From: Sphingomonas bacterium
GTDB lineage: Bacteria; Pseudomonadota; Alphaproteobacteria; Sphingomonadales; Sphingomonadaceae
Reading direction: 5' to 3'
Assembly (NCBI RefSeq): GCF_903644135.1
Contig: NZ_CAHJXA010000002.1
Span: forward strand, 1-33,680
Length of the DNA: 33,680 bases
Positions 8,024 to 15,720 of this stretch are shown piece after piece (within the stretch, counting starts at the first letter, position 1; the number at the start of each line of letters is the position of its first letter). The notes beneath the pieces are model-generated. The model worked only from the letters and a program-made list of their open reading frames with translations, searched no databases and was not told where the DNA came from. A program made the translations under genes and the position numbers.

Positions 8024-10390
8024 TCAGAAATGAGCGCCCAGCGTCGCACCGAAGGTGCGCGGAGCGCCCGGTGCGAAGGCGAAGCTGGTGGCCACCTGAC
8101 CAACGGCATAGGTGTATTCCTTGGTCAGGTTCTTGACCCAGAGCTGGATGTCGTAGCGCTTGCTGGGTGCCGTCCAGCCGAGCGAGGCATCGACGATGTG
8201 ATGGGCGTCGTTCACCACATATTGGGCCGAGGTCGGATAGGACTCGTTATAGTGGTCATTGGCGCTCAGCGTGAACGAGCCCTGGCGGGTGTTGATGTTG
8301 TAGACCGCGCCGATTGTCGCCGACACGGGCGCGGCGAACTGCGGCGTCGCGCCGGCGAGGTTGCACAGCGTGTTGACCACCGTTCCTACCGTGACACCGC
8401 GGGCATCGACGCGCGGAACGCCCGGCGTGGGGCAAGTGGTGCCGGGGAAGTCGGCGTATTTGGCGTCGAGATACTCGATCGCGCCGTTCAGGGTCAGCCC
8501 GCGGACCGGCACGACGCTGAGGTCGATGTCGACGCCGTCGACCTTCTCCCTGGCCGCGTTCAGCAGCAGCGCGTTGCCGGGCGCGGCGGGCGGCGACATC
8601 GACCGGACCTGGACGTTCTGGTAGTTGTAATGGAAGTAGGAGGCGTTGAAGCGCAGCCGCCGATCGAAGAACTCGGACTTCACCCCGCCTTCTGTCGCGT
8701 ACAGCAGCTCGGGCGTCACCGGCGGGTTGTTGAAACCGTTGCCGTTATACGCGCCCGACTTGAAGCCCAGGTTATGCGACGCGAACAGGTGGATGTTGTC
8801 GCCGATGTCCTGCGCCAGCACGAAGCGGTAGGTCAGCTTGTGGAACACCAGCCGCGTCGGGATGCCGTTGGGGAACGACGCCGCGATGACGCCATTGGTG
8901 AAGAGCGCGAAAGGCTGCCCCGGATAATAGACGATGCCGGGCGTTGTCGCGGTCGCCGGCACGCCGAGCGTCGCGACCGAGTTCGGGTAGCCCGCCAGCG
9001 GCGAAAGCTGACCGGTCAGCGTCTTGCGCTCGGCGGTGTAGCGCAGGCCGACCGTCAGGTGCGTCCCCTTGAAGAAGCGGTAAGAACCGTCGCCGAACAC
9101 CGACCCTGACAGCGTGTTGGGAAAACCGTTGTTGCGCTGCGGTGTCCCCAGGCAGTTGGCCGGAAGCGGACCGTTGCAGGTTGGCAGCGAGTCCAGCCGC
9201 AGCTGGGTATGGTCGTCATAATAGAACGCACCTAGCACCCAGTCGAAACGGTTGTCCGGCGATGCCTTGGAGACAAGCTGAAGCTCCTCGCTGAGCGACC
9301 GGTTCTTCTCGTAGAAATTGCTGTACGCCGTGGTCTCGCCGGCCAGCGGCTGCCCCGGGCCGGGGCCACCGCCGGCGAAGGCGACGTTGGCGTGGCTGGC
9401 CTGGAAGCCGCTCAGGCTCTGCAAGGTGGCGAAGCCCAGGTCCTGCTCGACCTTCAGCGTGCCGATATAGATGTTGGTCGGGGCCGACGGATCGATCCGC
9501 AAGGTGCTGCGATACTTGCCCTGATAGGTCGTGCCGTCGTTGGCGATCGTGCCGGGCAACACCTCATAGGCATAGCCGTAGTCGCGGTTGTTGTAGTCGT
9601 AGATGAAGCTGGTGGTGATCTTGGTGTTCGACCCCGGCCGCCAGACCAGCTTGGCCTGGACGCCGGTCTCGTTCGACTTCTGGATATCGCTGCCGGTGAC
9701 GAGGTTGCGGCTCCAGCCGTCGCTCTGCTTCTGGTGGTAGACGGCGACCCCGGCCGCCAGCGTGTCGGTCAGCGGCGTCGCGGCGTAGAGATTGGTCGTC
9801 AGCGTATTGTAGTTGCCATAGCCGACCGAGGCATCGACGCGGGTGGTGTCGCCGGGATCGCGGGTGATGACCGAGATCAGGCCGCCGGTCGCGTTGCGGC
9901 CATACAGCGTCCCCTGCGGCCCCTTCAGCACCTCGACCCGCTCGATATTGTTGAACGAGTAGATGCCGACTGTTGGGTTGGCGAGGTAGAGGCCGTCGAT
10001 ATAGACCGCGACCTGCGCCTCGTTGAAGCCGGTGCTGGGCGTGCCGATGCCGCGCAGATAGATGTTGTTGCCGCCCGACGGCGTCACCACCAGGCCCGAT
10101 ACCAGGCTCGGCAGCGACAGCACGCCGGTGACGTTGAAGGCCTTGAGCGTGGAGGCGGACACCGCCTGGATGGTGATCGGTACCGCCTGCAGGTCGGCGC
10201 TGCGACGGGTCGCGGTGACGACGATGTCCTCGACCGCGGAGGATGTGGCCGCGTCCGGAGCGCCGGTCTGATCGGTCGCGCCCGGGGCGTTCGACGGCGT
10301 CACCGGGCTGGCCGGCTGCGCGGTCTGCGCCAAGGCGGGCTCCGCGGCGAACAGCGACGCGGAGAGAAACAGAGCGGTCTTGATGGTCAT
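8024..10390 (-). CDS. TonB-dependent outer-membrane receptor (second)
   Basis: A 788-residue TonB-dependent receptor. The signal peptide is MTIKTALFLSASLFAAEPALAQ. A TonB-box-like EDIVVTATRR lies at residues 54-63, the plug carries IYLRGIGTPSTG and LKGPQGTLYGRNA, and the barrel ends in Phe (GATLGAHF). It is only distantly like the first receptor outside the plug, so the two probably take different ligands or different forms of one ligand. GAGGATTAGGC precedes the ATG. It is divergent from the secreted-protein operon at 10795 across 404 nt, so the two operons may share regulation. DUF6644-like, YceI and b561 genes follow on the same strand. Confidence 0.95.
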   Translation of the reverse strand: MTIKTALFLSASLFAAEPALAQTAQPASPVTPSNAPGATDQTGAPDAATSSAVEDIVVTATRRSADLQAVPITIQAVSASTLKAFNVTGVLSLPSLVSGLVVTPSGGNNIYLRGIGTPSTGFNEAQVAVYIDGLYLANPTVGIYSFNNIERVEVLKGPQGTLYGRNATGGLISVITRDPGDTTRVDASVGYGNYNTLTTNLYAATPLTDTLAAGVAVYHQKQSDGWSRNLVTGSDIQKSNETGVQAKLVWRPGSNTKITTSFIYDYNNRDYGYAYEVLPGTIANDGTTYQGKYRSTLRIDPSAPTNIYIGTLKVEQDLGFATLQSLSGFQASHANVAFAGGGPGPGQPLAGETTAYSNFYEKNRSLSEELQLVSKASPDNRFDWVLGAFYYDDHTQLRLDSLPTCNGPLPANCLGTPQRNNGFPNTLSGSVFGDGSYRFFKGTHLTVGLRYTAERKTLTGQLSPLAGYPNSVATLGVPATATTPGIVYYPGQPFALFTNGVIAASFPNGIPTRLVFHKLTYRFVLAQDIGDNIHLFASHNLGFKSGAYNGNGFNNPPVTPELLYATEGGVKSEFFDRRLRFNASYFHYNYQNVQVRSMSPPAAPGNALLLNAAREKVDGVDIDLSVVPVRGLTLNGAIEYLDAKYADFPGTTCPTPGVPRVDARGVTVGTVVNTLCNLAGATPQFAAPVSATIGAVYNINTRQGSFTLSANDHYNESYPTSAQYVVNDAHHIVDASLGWTAPSKRYDIQLWVKNLTKEYTYAVGQVATSFAFAPGAPRTFGATLGAHF

Positions 10391-10794
10391 GCCTAATCCT
10401 CACCTGATCTGATTGGCGCAGCGTGACCGGGCGAACGATCGCGCAACGTCTGAACAAGGATTGGCCAAGCCATCGGCTCGCAATCCTCTCCGCGCTTCTG
10501 CGAGCGCCGTTGTCCATCTGATCCAAACAAAACAAGGAGGGGAGATGCAGATTTCATGGAACGATGCTGGTTTGTTATACCTGATCTAGGCCATGTATCG
10601 TCCGCGGCATATAAGCGATCAACAAACGGTGCAGAACCCGCGCGATAAGAGCGTTGCATCAACGCTGTCAGGATCGCATCTCACTTGCCCGCTCCGCCTT
10701 GTCTATGGCAGCAGCAAAGGCGTAGATCAGCGCAGGCGGTTCCGATCAGCCGATGATGCGACGACGCCAGCGAGATGAGAGGAAGACGATCACG
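10391..10794. promoter_or_regulatory. 404-nt divergent intergenic region
   Basis: No gene is supported here. It must hold promoters for the receptor (-) and the secreted-protein operon (+). Visible structure: AGGATTG (10457-10463) with CAATCCT (10481-10487) as a dyad with a 17-nt spacer; GTTTGTT (10570-10576) with AACAAAC (10621-10627) as a wide dyad; and ACCTGATCT repeated directly at 10402-10410 and 10579-10587. A GAGAGGAAG ribosome site at 10777-10785 serves the 10795 gene. Which, if any, of the dyads is an operator cannot be told. Confidence 0.5.
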
Positions 10795-11583
10795 ATGCGC
10801 CCCTTGACCAGCATCTGCCGCCGAGTGGCCTTGGCCGCTGCGTCCGCCTGCCTCGCAATGCCGGCAATGGCCGGCACCCAAGCGCAAACCGCGCCGCAGG
10901 GGCAGATCGCGCCGGAGCAGCTCAACTGGCATGGCGATGCCAAGGCACCGGATATCAGCGGCGTCTGGGTGCGGGCCGATACTCCCGCCGCCAGTGGCAG
11001 CAAGGAAGGCTGGGCTCCCTGGGCACCGCCGCTGAAGGGAGCTTTCGCCGAGACCTGGAAGAAGCGCGTCGCCGATGCCGCCGCCGGCACCCGCACCGAC
11101 GATCCGGTGCGCGGATGCCAGCCGCCGGGGATGCCGCGCTTCATCACCGGCTCCAACGGGCCGATGCTGATCATGCAGACCCCGGGCCGGGTGATGCTCT
11201 ATCGCGACGGCATGCCGGTGCGCCGCGTCTGGCTCACCCCAGCCGCCCTGCCGGCGGCGAAGGATATCGAAAGCTTCTCCAACGGCAACGCGATCGGCAA
11301 GTATGAGGGGCAGGACCTCGTGACGCAGATCGTCGGCATCAAGGACCAGCCGATCGACAGCACCGGCGTGCCGCATAGCAACGCCCTGAAGATCGCCGAG
11401 CGGTTCCACCGCGTCGGCGCCAATACCATGACGGTGACGGTGACGCTGACCGACCCCGCCGCCCTGACCCGGCCGATGACGTCCACCGTGACATATCACC
11501 TGCTCGGCGATCCCAAATGGGAGCCGCATGAGTTCCTGTGCACGCCCAACACCAATTACTCGCCGGACAAATATGTTCATTGA
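10795..11583 (+). CDS. Secreted protein with PDISG motif, paralog A, unknown function
   Basis: A 262-residue protein I cannot assign to a function. The start is ATG 10795, after GAGAGGAAG; the upstream part of the frame (MMRRRQRDE...) is unlikely because the signal peptide begins at MRPLTSICRRVALAAASACL. The mature part opens with APDISGVW (51-58), then GCQPPGMP with C108, QTPGRVMLY (128-136), PVRRVW and a final Cys, C249 (FLCTPN). The same landmarks in the same order occur in the gene at 12093, so the two are paralogs. Exported, near two receptors and a DUF6152-like protein, it may act on or bind the imported compound in the periplasm (inference). Confidence 0.85.
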   Translation: MRPLTSICRRVALAAASACLAMPAMAGTQAQTAPQGQIAPEQLNWHGDAKAPDISGVWVRADTPAASGSKEGWAPWAPPLKGAFAETWKKRVADAAAGTRTDDPVRGCQPPGMPRFITGSNGPMLIMQTPGRVMLYRDGMPVRRVWLTPAALPAAKDIESFSNGNAIGKYEGQDLVTQIVGIKDQPIDSTGVPHSNALKIAERFHRVGANTMTVTVTLTDPAALTRPMTSTVTYHLLGDPKWEPHEFLCTPNTNYSPDKYVH

Positions 11584-11659
11584 GCGCTGCGCCGGCGGTC
11601 GTTCAGCACTCCGCCAGCCAGCCTTGGCCATATTCGATGATCGACCGACTAGAGGAAAC

Positions 11660-12052
11660 ATGATGACCAAGAAGATCCGTATCCTTGCCGCGCTGGCGGT
11701 GATTGCCGCGCCGCTGCCGGTGCTGGCGCATCATTCGTTCGCGATGTTCGACAAGTCCAAGGAGATCGTGCTTAAGAATGCGGTCGTGAAGGACTGGCAA
11801 TGGACCAGCCCGCACACCTGGCTGTACCTCGTGGTGCCGAACGGGTCAGGCACCCCCGACAAATATTCGATCGAGGGCGGCAACCCGGGTGCGATGCGGC
11901 GTGACGGCTTTGCCAAGGGATCGCTGTCGCCCGGCGACAAGGTCACCGTCTACGCGGCACCGCTGCGCAGCGGTGAGAAGGGCGGCAGCCTGAATGCCGT
12001 CGTCCTGCCCAACGGCAAGATGCTGGGCGAGCGGATGAAGCCAGGCGCGTGA
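11660..12052 (+). CDS. DUF6152-like small periplasmic protein
   Basis: A 130-residue exported protein: signal peptide MTKKIRILAALAVIAAPLPV ending at LAHH, then the HHSFAMFD block right after cleavage that marks the DUF6152 group. VVKDWQWTSPHTWLYL follows, then a beta-rich remainder with GGNPGAMRR and GDKVTVYAAPLRSG, ending at ERMKPGA. The new N-terminus would begin at or next to His-His, a feature often seen in metal-binding proteins; that reading is inference. Two ATG codons (11660 and 11663) follow AGAGG and either may be used. It lies between two paralogous secreted proteins with gaps of 76 and 40 nt, so the three are probably one operon. Confidence 0.88.
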   Translation: MMTKKIRILAALAVIAAPLPVLAHHSFAMFDKSKEIVLKNAVVKDWQWTSPHTWLYLVVPNGSGTPDKYSIEGGNPGAMRRDGFAKGSLSPGDKVTVYAAPLRSGEKGGSLNAVVLPNGKMLGERMKPGA

Positions 12053-12092
12053 GGTCGGCGGCGGTGCTGGACCGCAACAAGGGAACAGGCAG

Positions 12093-12926
12093 ATGATCAA
12101 GCGCCTATCGATCGGCATGGCGGCCACGGTGCTCGCCGCTCTTGCCGTTCCCACGCCGCTGGCCGCCCAGGACGCTGATCGCGCCTGGCCGCCTGCCGGC
12201 GTCTCCTATTATGGCGACCCCGGCGTGCCCGACATCTCGGGCTTGTGGCTTGGGACGACGATGGGTGTGCCCGGCGGCGCGATCGCCAGCAACACCGGCA
12301 AGACCGCCGATGGCCGCCCGCCCTCCTTCCTGGCCCCCTGGCCGCTCCCCTACACCGCCGCCTTCAAGAAGATGTCGGACGAGCGCGCCGCCGCCGCCAA
12401 GGCGGGCAAGCAGATCGGCGACACCGGATCGCGATGCCTGCCGTTCGGCATTCCCTTCCTGATGCTGTCCGAAGCCTATCCCAATGAGGTGGTACAGACC
12501 CCGGGGCAGGTGTCGGTCTTCTTCTTCACCGCTTTCCCGGTGGTGGTCTGGACCGACGGTCGCGGCCATCCCGCCGACCTGAAGCCGAGCTATAACGGCC
12601 ATTCGATCGGTCACTGGGTCGGCAACACGCTGTATGTCGACACGGTCGGCCTGCGTGGCGAGACGCCGCTGGAAAGCCATTTCGACCCGCACAGCGACCA
12701 GTTCCATTTCCGCTGGACCATGCAGCGCGTCGCCGATGGCGTGATGCACGTCCACATCACACTGTTCGACGAGGGCGCGTTCACCGAGCCGGTCGAGAGC
12801 ACCAACATCTGGCATCGCAAGACCGACTATAAATGGGCGATGCTCGACGACCAGTCATGCTTCGAGAACGCGGCCGGTATCAGCGCCAACGCCAAGCCCC
12901 CCGAAGAAGGCTTCATGAAGTTCTGA
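12093..12926 (+). CDS. Secreted protein with PDISG motif, paralog B, unknown function
   Basis: A 277-residue exported protein (signal peptide MIKRLSIGMAATVLAALAVP, ending near PLAAQ). Landmarks match the gene at 10795: VPDISGLW (45-52), CLPFGIP with C115, QTPGQVSVF (135-143), PVVVW, NGHSIGHWVGNTL against NGNAIGKYEGQDL, PHS, and a late Cys, C256 (QSCFEN). The overall likeness is low, so the duplication is old. Histidines are frequent in the second half (SHFDPHSDQFHF, HVHITLF), which could bind a metal or form an active site; no known catalytic motif is recognised. It precedes the MFS gene by 48 nt and is probably co-transcribed with it. Confidence 0.85.
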   Translation: MIKRLSIGMAATVLAALAVPTPLAAQDADRAWPPAGVSYYGDPGVPDISGLWLGTTMGVPGGAIASNTGKTADGRPPSFLAPWPLPYTAAFKKMSDERAAAAKAGKQIGDTGSRCLPFGIPFLMLSEAYPNEVVQTPGQVSVFFFTAFPVVVWTDGRGHPADLKPSYNGHSIGHWVGNTLYVDTVGLRGETPLESHFDPHSDQFHFRWTMQRVADGVMHVHITLFDEGAFTEPVESTNIWHRKTDYKWAMLDDQSCFENAAGISANAKPPEEGFMKF

Positions 12927-12974
12927 CGATCGCATAAGGGGGTGCGCTGAACGGCTTTGGGGGGAGAGCCTGGA

Positions 12975-14297
12975 ATGACGAGCGCGACAGCGGCAGCAGG
13001 CACCGCGCCCGGCCTGGCCTGGGACAGTCGCTATGAGTGGCGCGCGGTGCTGCTGCTCACCCTTGGCTTCGGGCTGGTCGGGCTTGATCGCTGGGTGATC
13101 GCCGACCTGGCCGGGCTGCGCTCGTCGACGATGGTCAGCGACCTCGCGCTGCGACCGCAGGACGTCGGCAACCTCGTCGCCTCGCTCGGCATCGCCTGGG
13201 GCGTGTCGTCGCTGTTCATGGGTAATCTGTCCGACGTGTTCGGGCGCCGGCGGGTGATCGTGCCGTCGCTGGTGCTGTTCTCGATCCTGTCCGGGTTTTC
13301 GGGACTGGCCGGCACGTTCCTGGCGATGCTGCTGTGCCGGATCACCATGGGGCTGTTCGAGGGCGCGTTCTGCCCATCGAGCTTCGCCGCCGTCGCGGAG
13401 GCGTCGCTGCCGCGGCGGCGCGGCAACAATCTTGGGTTTCAGCAGAGCGCCTTCGCGCTGTTCGGCCTGGGCTTCGGCCCGACGATCGCGGCGTTGCTGC
13501 TCGGCTCGATGAGCTGGCGCTGGGTGTTCGCGATCGTCGGCATCCCCGGCCTGATCGTCGCCGCGCTTGCCGCACGCATCATCCGCGAGCCGGCGTCCAT
13601 CCTCGCCCGCCGCCAGAGCCAGGCCACGGGCCGGGCGGTCGCCAAGCCGCCGCGGCTGTCGCTCGCCGCGCTTACCAGCCATCGCAATCTGCCGCTCAGC
13701 ATGGCGGGGCAGCTGTGCGCGATGTGCGGCATCTTCGTGCTGTCCGCCTTCACTCCCGCCTATCTCAGCGGTTATCTGCACCTCAGCGATGCGGCGACGG
13801 CCGGTGTGACCTCCGCGATCGGCTTTGGCGGCTTTCTCGGCCAATGGGGCCTTCCCGCCGCGTCCGACCGGTTCGGCCGGCGCGCGGTGGCGATCACCGG
13901 CTTCGTCGTCAGCAGCGGCTTCCTGTTGCTGTTCACTCGCCTCGACGCGGCGAGCGGGGTGACGACGCTGTTCGCGACGCTGTTCCTGGCCTCGGGCTTC
14001 TCGTTTGGGCTGCTCAGCCTGATCAGCGGGCCGATCGCGTCGGAGGCGGCACCGCTCGGCATGGTCGGCGGCGTGATCGGCGTGGTCGCGGCGGTGGCGG
14101 AGATCTTCGGCGGCGGCGTCGCGCCCTCACTGGGAGGCTATATCGCCCAGCATTACGGCATCCAGCACGTCCTCTGGCTGGCGCTGGCTGGTCTGGTAGC
14201 GGGGATCGTCGTCAGTCTGTTCTTCATCGAGACAGCGCCGCGGCTGGCCCGGATCGGCGAGGGTGAACGCTCGGCGCTCGACGCCACCGTCTCTTGA
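12975..14297 (+). CDS. MFS transporter, probably for an organic or aromatic acid
   Basis: A 440-residue, 12-helix major facilitator. The start is ATG 12975, preceded by GGGGGGAG; the frame can be opened from TTG 12957 but that codon lies upstream of the ribosome site. Helix 1 carries an Asp (LVGLDRWV, D38). The loop after helix 2 has the family motif A, GNLSDVFGRRR (83-93), and the second half has a degenerate copy, ASDRFGRRAV. This pattern fits proton-driven organic-anion carriers of the ACS/AAHS groups. The genomic position, just ahead of ring-cleavage genes, suggests it imports the aromatic substrate or an intermediate. The exact substrate is unknown. Confidence 0.9.
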   Translation: MTSATAAAGTAPGLAWDSRYEWRAVLLLTLGFGLVGLDRWVIADLAGLRSSTMVSDLALRPQDVGNLVASLGIAWGVSSLFMGNLSDVFGRRRVIVPSLVLFSILSGFSGLAGTFLAMLLCRITMGLFEGAFCPSSFAAVAEASLPRRRGNNLGFQQSAFALFGLGFGPTIAALLLGSMSWRWVFAIVGIPGLIVAALAARIIREPASILARRQSQATGRAVAKPPRLSLAALTSHRNLPLSMAGQLCAMCGIFVLSAFTPAYLSGYLHLSDAATAGVTSAIGFGGFLGQWGLPAASDRFGRRAVAITGFVVSSGFLLLFTRLDAASGVTTLFATLFLASGFSFGLLSLISGPIASEAAPLGMVGGVIGVVAAVAEIFGGGVAPSLGGYIAQHYGIQHVLWLALAGLVAGIVVSLFFIETAPRLARIGEGERSALDATVS

Positions 14298-14425
14298 CGC
14301 GTCGGGCATGGTGGACGATCTAACAACGTAACGGGTCAGGCCGGTCGGGCATCTCGCAAGCCCATAGCCTTGATGATCCGATGCGATGATCGCTCCCGGA
14401 CACGGGGGTGTCTTGAGAGGAAAAG

Positions 14426-15037
14426 ATGATGGCAACTGCCCTCGATACCGCCCCGACCACCACCAGCGACGCCATCGTTTCGCCGGATCGGCTGGCGCAC
14501 GTCGTCCTGCGCACCTCGCGGTTTAAGGAGATGGTGGCGTGGTACAAGCTGGTGTTCAACGCGACCCCTGCGTTCGAGTCGGAGCATATCGCCTTCCTCG
14601 CCTATGACGACGAGCATCACCGCATCGCGCTGATCAACATCCCCAATCTCGCGTCGCCGCCCAAGGGCGTCGTAGGCGTCCATCACTTCGCCTTCACCTA
14701 CAATTCGATGAGCGACCTGCTCGGCAACTACGTCAAGCTGCGCGACAAGGGTGTCGTGCCGGTGTGGGGAGTCAATCACGGCCCGACCACATCGTTCTAC
14801 TATGCCGATCCGGAGGGCAATAACGTCGAGCTGCAGGTCGACAATTGCGACACGGTCGAGGAGGCGGGCGAGTTCTTCTTCACCGAGAACTTCCGGCAGA
14901 ACGCGATCGGCGTCGACGTCGATCCCGAGGACCTGTACCAGCGCATGATGGGCGGCGAGGACGAGGCGTCGCTCAAGGCCTATCACCCGATCGGCTATCG
15001 TTCGGTCGAGGATTCGCCGCTCGAAGGCGCCGCCTGA
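14426..15037 (+). CDS. One-domain VOC protein, candidate extradiol ring-cleavage dioxygenase
   Basis: A 203-residue vicinal-oxygen-chelate protein with two beta-alpha-beta modules (about residues 22-74 and 83-139). H25 (LAHVVL), H87 (VHHFAF) and E135 (NNVELQV) are in the places of the iron ligands. The stretch VNH, five residues, FYYADPEG, then E135 satisfies the extradiol-dioxygenase signature as I remember it from PROSITE PS00082, giving H118 as the candidate catalytic His. Two-domain enzymes of this family are near 300 residues, so this would be a one-domain type; such enzymes are known. A glyoxalase-like or isomerase role remains possible. GAGAGG lies upstream, with ATG at 14426 or 14429. 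GST follows after 32 nt. Confidence 0.85.
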   Translation: MMATALDTAPTTTSDAIVSPDRLAHVVLRTSRFKEMVAWYKLVFNATPAFESEHIAFLAYDDEHHRIALINIPNLASPPKGVVGVHHFAFTYNSMSDLLGNYVKLRDKGVVPVWGVNHGPTTSFYYADPEGNNVELQVDNCDTVEEAGEFFFTENFRQNAIGVDVDPEDLYQRMMGGEDEASLKAYHPIGYRSVEDSPLEGAA

Positions 15038-15069
15038 AGCCGCATCGCCGGTAGCATGACAGGACCAGC

Positions 15070-15720
15070 ATGACCCAGCCCAGCCTGACGCTCCACCATT
15101 TCCCCGGTGCCTGCTCGCGCGTGACCGTGTGTGCGCTGGAGATGGCGTCGCTCGACTATGACCTCGCCTTGGTCGACATCACCAAGGGCGCGCAGAACGC
15201 CGACGCGTATCTGGCAATCTCTCCGCTCGGCAAGGTGCCGCTGCTGGTTGCCGACGGTGCGCCGCTGGCGGAGAACATCGCCATCCTCAGCTATATCGCG
15301 GCGTTACGGCCCGACAGCGGCATCTTCCCGCGCGATCCGTCGCCGCGACTGCTCGCCGACACGATGAGCGGGCTGTCCTTCTGCGCGGGCACGGTCCACG
15401 TCCAGATCCGCGGCCTTGCCAATCCGCAGCGGCTCACAAACGGCGACGTCGAGGGCGTGCGCGAGAAGTCGAAGGAGTTGGCCAAGAAGTCGTTCGGCTA
15501 TGCCGAGCGCCGACTGGCCGAGCGTGGCTGGTGGGCGGGCGAGCCGACCATCGCCGACGTCTATGTCGACTGGACCTTCTCGGTCGCCAGCAGGAACGGA
15601 TTCGACGCTGATATATACCCGACGTTGGCGTCGTTCCCCAAGCGGTTGACCGACGCCCTGCCCGCCTATGCGCGGATGCTGGAGGAGGAAGACCGCTCGC
15701 GCGCGGCGCTCGGCCTCTAG
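15070..15720 (+). CDS. Glutathione S-transferase family protein
   Basis: A 216-residue cytosolic GST: thioredoxin-fold N-terminal half with LTLHHFPGACSRVTV, where C15/S16 sit at the usual active-site position, the cis-proline loop SPLGKVPLLV, and the gamma-glutamyl-binding LAENIAIL. An all-helical C-terminal half contains WWAGEPTIADVYVDW, the conserved Asp capping motif. In aromatic-degrading sphingomonads, GSTs carry out ether cleavage, ring-cleavage-product isomerisation (maleylpyruvate isomerase type) or dehalogenation; none can be chosen here. It is downstream of the one-domain VOC gene. Its TAG stop overlaps the stop of the convergent flavin monooxygenase inside CTAG. Confidence 0.92.
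   Translation: MTQPSLTLHHFPGACSRVTVCALEMASLDYDLALVDITKGAQNADAYLAISPLGKVPLLVADGAPLAENIAILSYIAALRPDSGIFPRDPSPRLLADTMSGLSFCAGTVHVQIRGLANPQRLTNGDVEGVREKSKELAKKSFGYAERRLAERGWWAGEPTIADVYVDWTFSVASRNGFDADIYPTLASFPKRLTDALPAYARMLEEEDRSRAALGL

Noticed and set aside
10402-10587. Direct repeat ACCTGATCT as an attachment site
   Set aside because: Only 9 bp, no integrase or cargo between the copies, and both lie in a promoter region.
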